Numbered from the stretch's first letter, positions 35,083 through 43,276 are shown. The stretch is DNA of 64,000 nt from Chryseobacterium oryctis (GCF_025971925.1 NZ_JAPDHV010000005.1:186001-250000); one strand, 5' to 3'. The notes: generated from the letters alone by a model not told the origin. A program made the numbers and translations.

Positions 35083-35099
35083 ACGTCAAAACTTGACGT
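35083..35099. promoter_or_regulatory. Palindrome upstream of DUF488 operon
   Basis: ACGTCAA and TTGACGT arms (7 bp, 3-nt centre) with no following T run, about 140 bp upstream of the DUF488 gene and just after the lipoprotein gene. An operator is more likely than a terminator. Confidence 0.45.
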
Positions 35100-35106
35100 A
35101 TTATTT

Positions 35107-35451
35107 TTATTTGTCAATCTGATTTGTTCTTCCAAATTTCAATGCTACCAATCTGTTTACTTTATCATAAATAAACACATTGTTTTGAGCAGATACATTC
35201 ATACCCTTGTTGAATTTGAAATCTTCGGTAAACAAATCATCAATAAACAAAAGATCACAATCAAAATAAACACTGTCTAATTCCTGACCGTTTTCAGAAA
35301 AGGGAGTGATTTTTTTGATTTCAAGATTCTGAACCTCTACCTTGTTTTCAAGCATTCCTTTCAAATCATAATCTACCTGCTGAATTGTTGTTCTTTTGGA
35401 GCAGGAAAACAGGAAGAGAACAATTGTTGATATTATAGTGATCTTTTTCAT
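35107..35451 (-). CDS. Island-encoded lipoprotein
   Basis: 114 aa with lipobox LFSC (MKKITIISTIVLFLFSC, Cys17). The mature part is short and mostly beta-like (ENKVEVQNLEIKKITPFSE, DLLFIDDLFTEDFKF). It overlaps the upstream 414-aa gene by 4 bp (ATGA), so the two are translationally coupled. Not recognised. It may be the membrane-bound partner of the secreted protein. Confidence 0.7.
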   Translation of the reverse strand: MKKITIISTIVLFLFSCSKRTTIQQVDYDLKGMLENKVEVQNLEIKKITPFSENGQELDSVYFDCDLLFIDDLFTEDFKFNKGMNVSAQNNVFIYDKVNRLVALKFGRTNQIDK

Positions 35452-36692
35452 TCCTCTTCAAAATTTATTCTGACGACTTTCTGTGATTTCACATTTTCCT
35501 CACTGGTTTTGTTGACTACCAAATAAATTCCTTGCTTCTGCATTTTTGGGCTTAGTTCTTTGTACAAGTCTGAGGATTTATCAAGCGGTTCTTTCATGAC
35601 AAAGTCTTTTGAGGTTGATGTATCGTTGAGTTTGTAGTCAATATCAACGTAGAATTTTGGATTGGTAACTTTTCTCAAATTTCCCTCTCCATCTGAATAA
35701 TACAACTGCTGAACAAATGAAAAGGGTTGTTTGAAATAGGAAATACTCACTACTTTTGCATCAATCATCCAATCACCATGAGGTATTCTATTCCCGTCAT
35801 AGTAAACTCCCTGCTCTCCTTTGAAATACTTTGGTGCTGGTATTCCTGCCACTCCTCGCTTGTTTTTGATGATGAGTGTATCTTTGACAGTGTAAGGAAG
35901 ACCTTTGTCTAAAAACACTTGTACTACATATTCTTTCGGGATTGTTCCGTCTGGATATGATATGTTGTTTTGAGGTTGATTAGTGGTGTTTGATTGTTCT
36001 TTTGTCTGGGATGACTTGTCTTTTTCGATTGGTTCTAAAGAATCAAACAAAGGAAAATCCTGAATATTCGTCTGAGAATCAAATCCTGATTCTTCAACAG
36101 CATAGGATTCTGAAATTTTGCCAGTTTTTATGTTGATATTTTCCTGTTTTATCAATCCCCTGACCTTAGAATAGTATTCAACTGTTTTTTCAGGGAATTG
36201 CTGCCTTCCTGACATTTGTCGTTCAATGACAAGAAATTTTTCTTTGTTGTTGTTTTCCTTCCAATAACACAGACCATAATAGATGGTTCCGCTATCATCT
36301 GCATAGCTCCATTTGGTTGTTCCGATTGGAGCAGGGAGCTTGAAATAAATGTTATTTTTCCCAAAATCATGTTCTTCTCCACCCGAATCAATTGAAGCTC
36401 CGTCTTTTGTCCTAATCAATGAAATCTCATCATTCCCGATCTCAAAGAGTTTCGCACTCGGAATTGAGTTCATAAACCCAATTTCAAGGGTTGTTCCGAC
36501 AAGCTTGTCTGAAATTTTGAAGTAATTGATCCTGAAAGAATCTTCTGAATTTGTTTTGGATTTCAGTCTCAGGAAATTGTTGTTGGCTGGAAAAATCCAT
36601 TGTTCCAATTTTTCTGTTTCTTGTCCTTTTACCCTTTGACAAAAAACCGTCAAACTCAATAAAAGGAAGAAAAAACCATAATTGTTTTTCAT
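35448..36692 (-). CDS. Island-encoded secreted protein, unknown
   Basis: 414 aa with signal peptide MKNNYGFFFLLLSLTVFCQR. The mature protein is beta-rich and has a Ser/Gln/Asn linker (about 225-245: KSSQTKEQSNTTNQPQNN) between two halves. The C-terminal half contains RGVAGIPAPKYFKGEQGVYY and HGDWMIDAKVVSISYFKQPF. No family is recognised. Coupled with the lipoprotein downstream, it may alter the cell surface of carriers, which would be unusual cargo for a small element. Confidence 0.7.
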   Translation of the reverse strand: MKNNYGFFFLLLSLTVFCQRVKGQETEKLEQWIFPANNNFLRLKSKTNSEDSFRINYFKISDKLVGTTLEIGFMNSIPSAKLFEIGNDEISLIRTKDGASIDSGGEEHDFGKNNIYFKLPAPIGTTKWSYADDSGTIYYGLCYWKENNNKEKFLVIERQMSGRQQFPEKTVEYYSKVRGLIKQENINIKTGKISESYAVEESGFDSQTNIQDFPLFDSLEPIEKDKSSQTKEQSNTTNQPQNNISYPDGTIPKEYVVQVFLDKGLPYTVKDTLIIKNKRGVAGIPAPKYFKGEQGVYYDGNRIPHGDWMIDAKVVSISYFKQPFSFVQQLYYSDGEGNLRKVTNPKFYVDIDYKLNDTSTSKDFVMKEPLDKSSDLYKELSPKMQKQGIYLVVNKTSEENVKSQKVVRINFEEE

Positions 36693-37107
36693 ATTGTTAC
36701 TGTTTTAATCTTCAATGATGTGATGAAGTCTATCGTAAAACAGCTTTTCTGAAAAAAAGAAAAGCAAGTGGTTCTCACATGCTTTTAGTCTTGAAGGCTC
36801 TGCAAAGCCCATGTTACATAAAAACAGGATAAGCCACTTGCCCTATGGGGACAAGCGTACTCAAACTGTTTGCATTTTGTAACATTTAAGAGTTTGTTAT
36901 ACAATCTCTCCGAATTTTGCAGATTCTCAAGACAAAAGCAAAAGTTTTACACTTTTATTTTCCGATAAAATTTGAACTGCAAAGATAGAAATTTTTCTAA
37001 TTTCTTTCTCTGTTTCGCTTCAATAAAAAGATTTTCAAGGATTTTGACATTTTTTCTTTGATCTTCCTTGTTTCCTTTTAAAAAACACAAAGTAGGTCAA
37101 CAATGAC
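36693..37107. other. Structured non-coding region, candidate replication origin
   Basis: This 415-bp gap upstream of the secreted-protein gene and downstream of rep has no ORF. Nested inverted repeats include GCTTTTC/GAAAAGC (36743-36749, 36759-36765), GCAAGTGG/CCACTTGC (36764-36771, 36834-36841) with an inner GGCT/AGCC hairpin (36796-36799, 36806-36809), and a CTTG-CCC/GGG-CAAG hairpin just after. Such folding suits a rolling-circle nick site or a regulatory RNA. A Rep of the gene II/X type next door makes an origin plausible. Confidence 0.45.
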
Positions 37108-38094
37108 CTACTTGACTAATTTTTGAGCTGTTTCTGGCATTTTGAAAATTTGTTTCAAACCCTCAACATACATTCTTCTCACTTTATGAGTGAATTCAAT
37201 CGTATTTTTATCAAATTCGAATCCCAGATCAGAGCTCAAAGCAGAATCAAATTGTTTAAGCTTTTTTGACTTATCACTCGATGTCAATAAACCTTTATCA
37301 ACTCCTTTCTTTAACAAAAACTCAATCCTATCTCTACCAAACTCATAAATAAGATACCTCTTCATAAAAACTTCAAAGCCTTTCAATCCTTTTAGATCAG
37401 GATATTCTAACAATGATTTTTTATGAATTTTATTATACATATCAAACCATAATTTAAGAGCCTTTTTACAGTTCTCCGCTTCAAATAAATCTTTGACTCT
37501 TAAATCCGGAATCTTCAGAATTTTTGAAGGGTTTGATTGTATCATAAATTCATATCGAACCAAATTATGAAAAGTATCAATGAATGATGTGTCATCTTGA
37601 ATCAGTTTTTTATTTTTTGCAGCAAACTCTTTTTTCTTATCATAAAAAACTAAGTTTCTTCTTCCACTATTTGAATAAAACCTCAAGGTAGTTTTTTTCG
37701 AGGCATCTCTCTGAAAATATTTCAAATAATATAGTCCAAGGAAGTAATTTGAAACTTCATTTTCCAATTCAAAATTTGCAGCAATATCAAGTCTTCTTAC
37801 CCTAGCATTTCTTAAATCAACTCCTAGCTCATCACTTAATAACATAATAGCAATTGGAAAAGACCTAAAATCAAAGTTTTCAATATTGTTATTATTCAAA
37901 TATTTTGGTATGCTTCCGTCAATTCTGATCATTTCATCATTAACAAATACCGCCATATTTCTAATCATTCCTGTTGGTTTAAAATTCCCTCTGACATATT
38001 TATCAGCAGGCATCAAGTTATTTTTAATTTCATCTGTATTCCAAGGTACTTCAACGTCTTTCGGATATAGTGCTAAAACATTAGTATCAAACAT
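37108..38094 (-). CDS. Replication initiation protein, phage gene II/X-like
   Basis: 328 aa. The middle has ARVRRLDIAANFELENEV, like the R-x-D-x-x-x motif region of filamentous-phage gene II/X and related rolling-circle initiators, followed by TLRFYSNSGRRNLVFYDKKKE and LVRYEFMIQS, the usual order in that family. The C-terminal part is helical and basic. It would nick one strand at the element's origin after excision. It lies between the structured gap and the excisionase gene. I could not confirm the catalytic Tyr by alignment. Confidence 0.7.
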   Translation of the reverse strand: MFDTNVLALYPKDVEVPWNTDEIKNNLMPADKYVRGNFKPTGMIRNMAVFVNDEMIRIDGSIPKYLNNNNIENFDFRSFPIAIMLLSDELGVDLRNARVRRLDIAANFELENEVSNYFLGLYYLKYFQRDASKKTTLRFYSNSGRRNLVFYDKKKEFAAKNKKLIQDDTSFIDTFHNLVRYEFMIQSNPSKILKIPDLRVKDLFEAENCKKALKLWFDMYNKIHKKSLLEYPDLKGLKGFEVFMKRYLIYEFGRDRIEFLLKKGVDKGLLTSSDKSKKLKQFDSALSSDLGFEFDKNTIEFTHKVRRMYVEGLKQIFKMPETAQKLVK

Positions 38095-38145
38095 AACTTT
38101 ATTTTGTTTTTAAGGTGAACAAAAATCAAACGGCAAAATTGCTTT

Positions 38146-38187
38146 GTATTAATACTCTTCTTCTTTCTTTTTTCGGAATATTAATAC
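38146..38187. repeat. Repeated TATTAATAC motif upstream of rep
   Basis: Two copies of TATTAATAC (38147-38155, 38179-38187) are spaced 32 bp apart, about three helical turns; the first is part of the palindrome GTATTAATAC. A TTTCGGAA motif lies at 38171. They sit between rep and the excisionase gene and may bind the excisionase or another regulator. Confidence 0.45.
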
Positions 38188-38276
38188 GCTTTTTATTTAA
38201 AATCAGATAATTTTACCGATACTTTTGATAATGTAATTTTCAATTTCTGAAAAGAGAAATTATTTTTTCCGTTTGA

Positions 38277-38561
38277 CTAAATTTTCTTTGGATTTTGATT
38301 ACTTGCTTCGGATTTAATCTCTTCAAGGGTTTTGACTTTTATTGCCGTTAACCATTCGTCAATCTCAGATTTTCTGAAGAAAATACTATTTCCTCCAGGT
38401 GTTTTGTAGTGAGGAATTTTCCTTTTGCTTGTCAATTTGTAGATATATGATTTTTCATAACCTGTGTAACTGCAAAGCTCGTTGAGATTCAGGATTTCTT
38501 TTTGATTTCTCAATAGCTCTCTAACTTCTAAGAGAATATCAATGAAAGTTTCTTTTTTCAT
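38277..38561 (-). CDS. Excisionase-like helix-turn-helix protein
   Basis: 94 aa. It has the HTH_17/excisionase pattern LNELCSYTGYEKSYIYKLTS, then RKIPHYKTPGGNSIFFRKSE and IDEWL, as in MerR-like Xis proteins. It is encoded 3 bp downstream of the integrase gene, a normal int-xis arrangement. It should bend DNA at the att arms to favour excision and may also regulate rep. Confidence 0.88.
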   Translation of the reverse strand: MKKETFIDILLEVRELLRNQKEILNLNELCSYTGYEKSYIYKLTSKRKIPHYKTPGGNSIFFRKSEIDEWLTAIKVKTLEEIKSEASNQNPKKI

Positions 38562-38564
38562 AAT

Positions 38565-39623
38565 TTAATCCGCTAATATGTTTGGTAATTTATTGATGGC
38601 TTTGGTTTTTGAAAGCTCAGCCGTTCTGACATAGATTTGAGTTTGCCTCAAATCTTTATGACCTAAAAGCGATGAAACCATATTGATTCCAACATCTGCA
38701 AAAATCAAAGACGTAGCAAAAGTGTGTCTGGCACAATGCCAAGTGATATGTTTATCAATTTCAGCTTTTTCAACCCATTTCTTCAAAATACCCAAACAAC
38801 CTGTATGAGAGGGCAAATCAAAAACAAGAGACTTCCCATGACCTTTTTCTCCCAAAAGTTTAATAGCATTTTCATGAAGCGGCATAACCACCTTTTCCTT
38901 TGTTTTGACCTGAACAATTGAAAGAATATTTTCATTATTGATATTGCTCCACTTAAGTATCTTGACATCACAAAAACGCAAACCTGTCAAGCAACTGAAA
39001 AGAAAGGCTCTTTTGACATTTGAGTTTGAACACTCTGTCATAGACAACAAAAAAGCCTCTTCAGAAGTGAGAATATCTTTTTCAGCGGAAACTCCCTTTG
39101 AATTTTTGATATTTAGAGCAGGATTTGTTTTGAAATATTTGGAAATTGTAGCCTCCTTTATAATCCTCTTTAGCTTTTTGAAATAGTTGAACGGAGTACT
39201 GCCATTCAATGTTGAATCCAAATAATCTTTGAAAGAAATCAAAAATTCCTCATCAATTTCAGAGCATGGTAACTTTTTCTTTTTTCTGAAAGCTTTAAGC
39301 TTTGTAAGCATTGATTTGAATGTACGCATTTCACTATGCTGAGCTTTTCTTTCAATAAATTCATCACAGTATTCAAAAAAATCCTTTTCTGTTTGATAGC
39401 CTTTTTCATACAAATCATCAATTCCTTTCAGTTCAATGTTTGCTACGATTTTTTTGACTGCTTCTTTCCTTTCCTTATTGATTTCCCTTTCAAGAGGCGT
39501 TTTGGGATATTTATAGTATCGAATATCCAACATTTTCTTTTTTCTTGTACCATTGTTGTGGATGTCCAATTGAATTCCAATCAGATTATTTTTCAGTTCC
39601 ACTTCACGCACTTTAATTGTCAT
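38565..39623 (-). CDS. Tyrosine recombinase / integrase
   Basis: 352 aa, complete. An N-terminal SAM-like core-binding domain (about residues 70-165) is followed by the catalytic domain with Arg216 (TGLRF), His296 and Arg299 (WHCARHTFA), His322 (LLGHKD) and nucleophile Tyr331 (QTQIYVR). It catalyses recombination between the tRNA-Glu attB site and the circular element's attP. The gene lies about 210 bp from the right att site and points away from it. Confidence 0.95.
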   Translation of the reverse strand: MTIKVREVELKNNLIGIQLDIHNNGTRKKKMLDIRYYKYPKTPLEREINKERKEAVKKIVANIELKGIDDLYEKGYQTEKDFFEYCDEFIERKAQHSEMRTFKSMLTKLKAFRKKKKLPCSEIDEEFLISFKDYLDSTLNGSTPFNYFKKLKRIIKEATISKYFKTNPALNIKNSKGVSAEKDILTSEEAFLLSMTECSNSNVKRAFLFSCLTGLRFCDVKILKWSNINNENILSIVQVKTKEKVVMPLHENAIKLLGEKGHGKSLVFDLPSHTGCLGILKKWVEKAEIDKHITWHCARHTFATSLIFADVGINMVSSLLGHKDLRQTQIYVRTAELSKTKAINKLPNILAD

Positions 39624-39708
39624 ACTTATAAATTTTTATATCAGCTTATAACAGATGTCTAAAAAAAGAATCGGAATTTTAACAGATTTTAACAAATATT
39701 ATAAAATA

Positions 39709-39726
39709 TTTACGAAAATCTTCCGA
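39709..39726. repeat. Right copy of the 18-nt subterminal repeat
   Basis: TTTACGAAAATCTTCCGA, one mismatch from the left copy at 32939-32956, immediately overlapping the AATACAAGTAT repeat (39726-39736). Confidence 0.6.
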
Positions 39727-39830
39727 ATACAAGTATGAGGAGGAGGTCAAACAAAGAAAATCAGAGTCAAGAAATCTTTGGTTTTTCTAAATATCTCTGA
39801 AAATTTATACTCAATTTTTTGAAAAAGTGT

Positions 39831-39846
39831 TTCCCCTACGGGCTAC
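39831..39846. repeat. attR (16-nt direct repeat)
   Basis: A copy of the tRNA-Glu 3' end lacking the rest of the tRNA, followed at once by the displaced terminator. Confidence 0.9.
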
Positions 39847-39847
39847 A

Positions 39848-39875
39848 AGAGACTTTTTTAAAGTCTCTTTTTTTT
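39848..39875 (+). terminator. Displaced original tRNA-Glu terminator
   Basis: Arms AGAGACTTT (39848-39856) and AAAGTCTCT (39860-39868) plus a T run lie directly after attR. Before integration this would have followed the tRNA by about one base. Confidence 0.85.
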
Positions 39876-39914
39876 GTTTAATATCTTTTCTTCTCATCAA
39901 TTATATAAAAAAAC

Positions 39915-39950
39915 AACTCATTCCATTCAAAAAATTTAATGGAATGAGTT
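39915..39950 (-). terminator. Terminator of the copper-linked operon
   Basis: 13-bp arms (39915-39927, 39938-39950) with a T7 tract in the minus direction, just after the barrel protein gene. Confidence 0.85.
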
Positions 39951-39963
39951 ATTTTAAATTTTA

Positions 39964-40905
39964 CTAGATTCCAAAATTTAGAAAGATACTAAAGCGTGAT
40001 TTTGCTTCAATATCTCCTCCAGCTAAATTAGAATAAGTAGGAAGCATAATTTCACTTCCTAAACTGATTTTTTTGAAAGAAGTTTCAAAACCAACCTTTC
40101 CGTACAAAGCACTTCCTGCAGTATTTTGTAAAACCTCATCAAATTGTTTATTACTTCCATACACTTCACCCTGAAAACCAATCTTACCTGAAAAATTGAA
40201 TTTTTCGTTACCTGCAATCTGATAAAAACCCGTTACAGAATAGTTCCATTGATTTCCAAAGCGGTAATGTTTTTTATTCTCTGTTTTCAAGGTGTAATCT
40301 GTATTTACAATAACCGCAATTTTATCCTTTTGGAATTTGTAATTCAAAACCATCTGATAATCCCAGCTTCCTGTACCTAATTGAAAACTCGGGTTAACTC
40401 CCGACGCTCCTTTCTCATCAAATTTTCCTATCGGAACTTTAACTCCAACTCCACCATTCAATTGATGAATACTATCTTTAGAATCCATCAGCTGATAAAT
40501 CCCCAACAAGTTTAAATCTCCGATTCCATTGATTTTAATATCCCCCTGTAATGTTTTCTTTTCATGAAAGTGAAACGGAAGACTTGCGTAGACGCTTAAT
40601 TTTTTAGTAAGGGGAATTTTTCCCCAAAGCTGAATAGTATTAAAATATTGGTCTTGAGTTAAATCTTTTACAAATAAATTCTCTTTCGCTTTGTAATGCT
40701 GTGCAAAGTATTTTACACCAATAAATTGAGGATTCAACAAAGATTCGAAACCTGAAGAACCATTTCCTGCAGCACATCCACAAGCATCACAATCATCAAA
40801 AACAATTGATTTAAAATCATTTGAAATATAAAGACTGTCATTGACTGTTTTTGCCTGATTCATATTAAATAAAACCAGGCCTATCATAAAAAATACCTTT
40901 CTCAT
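39964..40905 (-). CDS. Outer-membrane beta-barrel protein linked to MbnP/MbnH
   Basis: 313 aa with a signal peptide (MRKVFFMIGLVLFNMNQAK). Early in the mature protein is a Cys cluster, DDCDACGCAAGNGS, a plausible copper site. The rest alternates polar and hydrophobic residues in barrel strands (QLNGGVGVKVPIGKF, FQLGTGSWDYQMVLNYKF), ending FSIFLNFGI. It resembles the general transporter/MetA-like barrel group. It is the last gene of the MbnP-MbnH unit, 12 bp after the peroxidase. Copper import or export across the outer membrane is inferred. Confidence 0.75.
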   Translation of the reverse strand: MRKVFFMIGLVLFNMNQAKTVNDSLYISNDFKSIVFDDCDACGCAAGNGSSGFESLLNPQFIGVKYFAQHYKAKENLFVKDLTQDQYFNTIQLWGKIPLTKKLSVYASLPFHFHEKKTLQGDIKINGIGDLNLLGIYQLMDSKDSIHQLNGGVGVKVPIGKFDEKGASGVNPSFQLGTGSWDYQMVLNYKFQKDKIAVIVNTDYTLKTENKKHYRFGNQWNYSVTGFYQIAGNEKFNFSGKIGFQGEVYGSNKQFDEVLQNTAGSALYGKVGFETSFKKISLGSEIMLPTYSNLAGGDIEAKSRFSIFLNFGI

Positions 40906-40917
40906 GTTTATATAAAT

Positions 40918-41973
40918 TTATTCCGCGAATTTTGGATTAGTAATAAAGCCTTTATCAGACAATGTTCTTAAAAAAGCTATAATAAATTGCTTCTCTTGGG
41001 AAGTCATAGCAATTCCAATATGTTCGTTTTGTTTAAGCTGAGAATCTAAATTGGGATTATCTTCAACATTATCAGAATAAAAATTTAGGACAGCCTCCAA
41101 AGTATAAAATCTTCCGTCATGCATATAAGGTGCAGTAAACTCAACATTTCGCAAACTTGGCACACGAAACTTCATCCAATCCTTTTGCTCAAGCGTTACA
41201 CGATGTAGTCCGGCATCTTTAAACTGAGTATTATAATACATTCCGGTATTTCTAAAGCTTTCATCAGTAAACAATTCTCCACTATGGCATGAAGCACATT
41301 TCTGTTGAAATAAATTCATTCCTTGTGATTCTTCAGAGGTAAACTTTTCTTTCCCTTGCCTGAATCTGTCATATTTAGAATCTGCGGAAACCAATGTTGC
41401 CATAAATTGCGAAATCGCTTTTAAAACTCTTTCACCAGTAATATTTTCATCTCCGTAAGCGGCTTTAAATAATTTTTTATATTTCGCATCTGAATTCAGC
41501 TTTGAAATGACTTCAGGCATTGAACTATCCATTTCATTTTCATCGGTAATAGGAATTATTGCCTGCTCGTTTAAATTATGAATTACCCCATCCCACATAT
41601 ATCTCTTTAAAAAAGCCATATTCTGTACAGGAGGAGCATTTCTTATCCCGATTCTGTCATCAACACCATGACTTACCGTATGACCATGATGTGTAAATGC
41701 ATTTTCCTGAATATGACAAAAACCACAAGAAATAGTATTATTTCGGGATAGTCTTCCTTCATAAAATAGTTTTCGACCCAGCTCTACCCCATTTTTTGTA
41801 ATAGGATTAGCTGATACATCAAATGTCATCTCGGGAAAATAACTTGGAACCTGAATATTATAGGCTTCATCTTTTTCTAAAGGCTGAATCACCTCATCGG
41901 AACATGAAACAAGATTGAAAAGAAAAACTGAAATAAATCCTAATTTAAAAATACGCTTAATCATTGTGAACAT
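40918..41973 (-). CDS. Di-haem cytochrome-c peroxidase (MbnH/MauG-like)
   Basis: 351 aa from the ATG at 41973, or 348 from the ATG at 41964. A lipobox (LVSC, Cys24) precedes two haem sites, CGFCH (residues 83-87) and CASCH (226-230). The CCP/MauG frame is clear: NGVELGRKLFYEGRLS, IRNAPPVQNMAFLKRYMWDG, FRVPSLRNVEFTAPYMHDGRF. It overlaps the MbnP gene by up to 17 bp. In characterised pairs MbnH oxidises a Trp of MbnP to kynurenine to build a copper site, so the same may happen here; that step is inference. Confidence 0.88.
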   Translation of the reverse strand: MFTMIKRIFKLGFISVFLFNLVSCSDEVIQPLEKDEAYNIQVPSYFPEMTFDVSANPITKNGVELGRKLFYEGRLSRNNTISCGFCHIQENAFTHHGHTVSHGVDDRIGIRNAPPVQNMAFLKRYMWDGVIHNLNEQAIIPITDENEMDSSMPEVISKLNSDAKYKKLFKAAYGDENITGERVLKAISQFMATLVSADSKYDRFRQGKEKFTSEESQGMNLFQQKCASCHSGELFTDESFRNTGMYYNTQFKDAGLHRVTLEQKDWMKFRVPSLRNVEFTAPYMHDGRFYTLEAVLNFYSDNVEDNPNLDSQLKQNEHIGIAMTSQEKQFIIAFLRTLSDKGFITNPKFAE

Positions 41974-42784
41974 GGTCTACTTTAAACATTTTTGTAAGAT
42001 TATCCGTTACATCAACCAAATGTTGACTTGATCCCATCATCATATCATTAGAAGAATCTAATGAAAGAGGGTTTTCTCCGCTTAAAAACTGATTTAAATC
42101 TGCTAAAATGTGAATAGAAGGTTGAATTTGACCTGTAACTCTTGCTGTGGTAGGAAGATTGAGAGTAATTTCACGATAAAGGTCAGGAGTTCCGTTTGCT
42201 ACAACATCCCCCATATTTCCTGTATGATTCATAAATTCTGTATTGGGAGAATTTATCCCGTATTTCCCCTCCAACTTCACGAAAACATAACCTGCTGCCC
42301 AAGACCATGACATTCCTTTTTCTTTGGCTTTGCTCCAAAATTCAGCTTGTCCGTCTTGTCCAAATAAATAAGCTTTTTGACTTATTCCTAACCCGAACTT
42401 CAATTTCTTGTAATTACCTTTCGGGATATCCTTAAGATTCATATATACAATTCCGGCAACGGCATCCGCCTGGTCTATAATAAAAGCTCCTTTATCCGGA
42501 TTATTCTCATTGAACTTAAACTCTTTTCCGTTTTCATCTATTAAACTGATGTTACTGATAACATATTTTAAAGTAGAAAACTGATGTTTTTGCCCTTGAG
42601 CAGAAGTTTGTGTTGTTTGATTTAAAACGATATTTCCAAGATTATTAAATCCGTTTTCAAATTTTATCTGAAGATTTCTGGGTGTATCGACACCAGAGTC
42701 ATCATCGTCATTGCTTTGGCAAGAAGTGAAAGTAAAAAAAGTAAACGCAAGAAAGAATAATGATAAAAATTTATAAATTTTCAT
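41957..42784 (-). CDS. MbnP family copper-binding lipoprotein
   Basis: 275 aa from the ATG at 42784 (MKIYKFLSLFFLAFTFFTFT, then SC lipobox). A longer frame to 42871 exists, but its extra 29 residues do not fit a signal peptide. MbnP features are LQIKFENGFNNLGNIVLN, FSTLKYVISNISLIDENGKE, LKFGLGISQKAY and the Trp-rich MSWSWAAGYVFVKLEG, then IHILADLNQFLSG and a late HLVDVTDN with C-terminal HVHND. It forms an operon with the MbnH-like peroxidase. One of the Trp residues could be converted to kynurenine. The gene likely serves periplasmic copper binding. Confidence 0.85.
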   Translation of the reverse strand: MKIYKFLSLFFLAFTFFTFTSCQSNDDDDSGVDTPRNLQIKFENGFNNLGNIVLNQTTQTSAQGQKHQFSTLKYVISNISLIDENGKEFKFNENNPDKGAFIIDQADAVAGIVYMNLKDIPKGNYKKLKFGLGISQKAYLFGQDGQAEFWSKAKEKGMSWSWAAGYVFVKLEGKYGINSPNTEFMNHTGNMGDVVANGTPDLYREITLNLPTTARVTGQIQPSIHILADLNQFLSGENPLSLDSSNDMMMGSSQHLVDVTDNLTKMFKVDHVHND

Positions 42785-42900
42785 TGTTGATTTTTTAAGT
42801 TGTTTTTGAATTTCGATAATAGAAATGCTGTTGAATGTGAATTGCATCCAATATTTCAAACTATAAAACATACTTTGTTTCAGTAGTTAATAAAATGAAC

Positions 42901-43269
42901 TTAAAAAATAGGAGGATGGAAAATATGTTTTAAAAACATAAAAGAATACTTAGATTCATACAGAAAAGTAAAATTTGAAGTGATTCTTTTTACTGTTTCC
43001 TGTATTTCTGTGATTTCAGGAAGAATATAGATATCTAAAACTTTCTGTCCAGAATTTTGTGATTTATGTAAAGGAGAAGAATCTGTATCATTAGAGACTG
43101 CAAGTTCTTTGCTAAGATAACATTTTCCTTTACAATGTACTTGTGGTACATTTTTATTGATACATAAAACTTCCGAGATATATGTATAATTTACAGCATA
43201 ATCCACCCATGGTACCAAAGGTCTGAATACCACAAATAAGGTTAGAAATATGCTGCAAACTACATTCAT
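42901..43269 (-). CDS. Small CKGKCY-motif membrane protein (paralogue A)
   Basis: 122 aa. One N-terminal membrane segment (SIFLTLFVVFRPLVPWVDYA) is followed by YTYISEVLCINKNVPQVHCK and GKCYLSKELA, and it ends FLKHIFHPPIF. The gene at 45123 encodes the same pattern, so the two are paralogues. Three conserved Cys (LC, HCKGKC) and the HPP end could bind copper. It is encoded between the superoxide dismutase and MbnP genes. It matches no named domain I know; a metallochaperone role is inferred from context. Confidence 0.7.
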   Translation of the reverse strand: MNVVCSIFLTLFVVFRPLVPWVDYAVNYTYISEVLCINKNVPQVHCKGKCYLSKELAVSNDTDSSPLHKSQNSGQKVLDIYILPEITEIQETVKRITSNFTFLYESKYSFMFLKHIFHPPIF

Positions 43270-43276
43270 TGATAAA

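Larger units (their letters stand above)
32864..39846. mobile_element. Integrated element of about 7 kb in tRNA-Glu
   Basis: The ends are 16-nt direct repeats of the tRNA-Glu 3' end. Inside are, from right to left, a tyrosine integrase, an excisionase-like protein, a Rep protein next to a structured non-coding region, a secreted protein and lipoprotein pair, and a DuOB/DUF488 pair, all on the minus strand. There are no conjugation, capsid, or Zot-like genes, so it is probably a satellite or mobilisable island that replicates as a circle after excision. Its limits are well supported; its mode of transfer is unknown. Confidence 0.85.

Noticed and set aside
39336..39662. Plus-strand ORF over the integrase 5' end
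   Set aside because: Antisense shadow of the integrase gene, dominated by Phe/Ile from AT-rich complement codons.
32864..39846. Interpretation as a filamentous prophage
   Set aside because: The Rep resembles gene II/X, but there is no Zot-like ATPase, no coat-protein series and the integrase-xis layout is island-like.
42785..42871. N-terminal extension of the MbnP gene to 42871
   Set aside because: The extra 29 residues have no signal-peptide character, while the ATG at 42784 begins a perfect lipoprotein signal.
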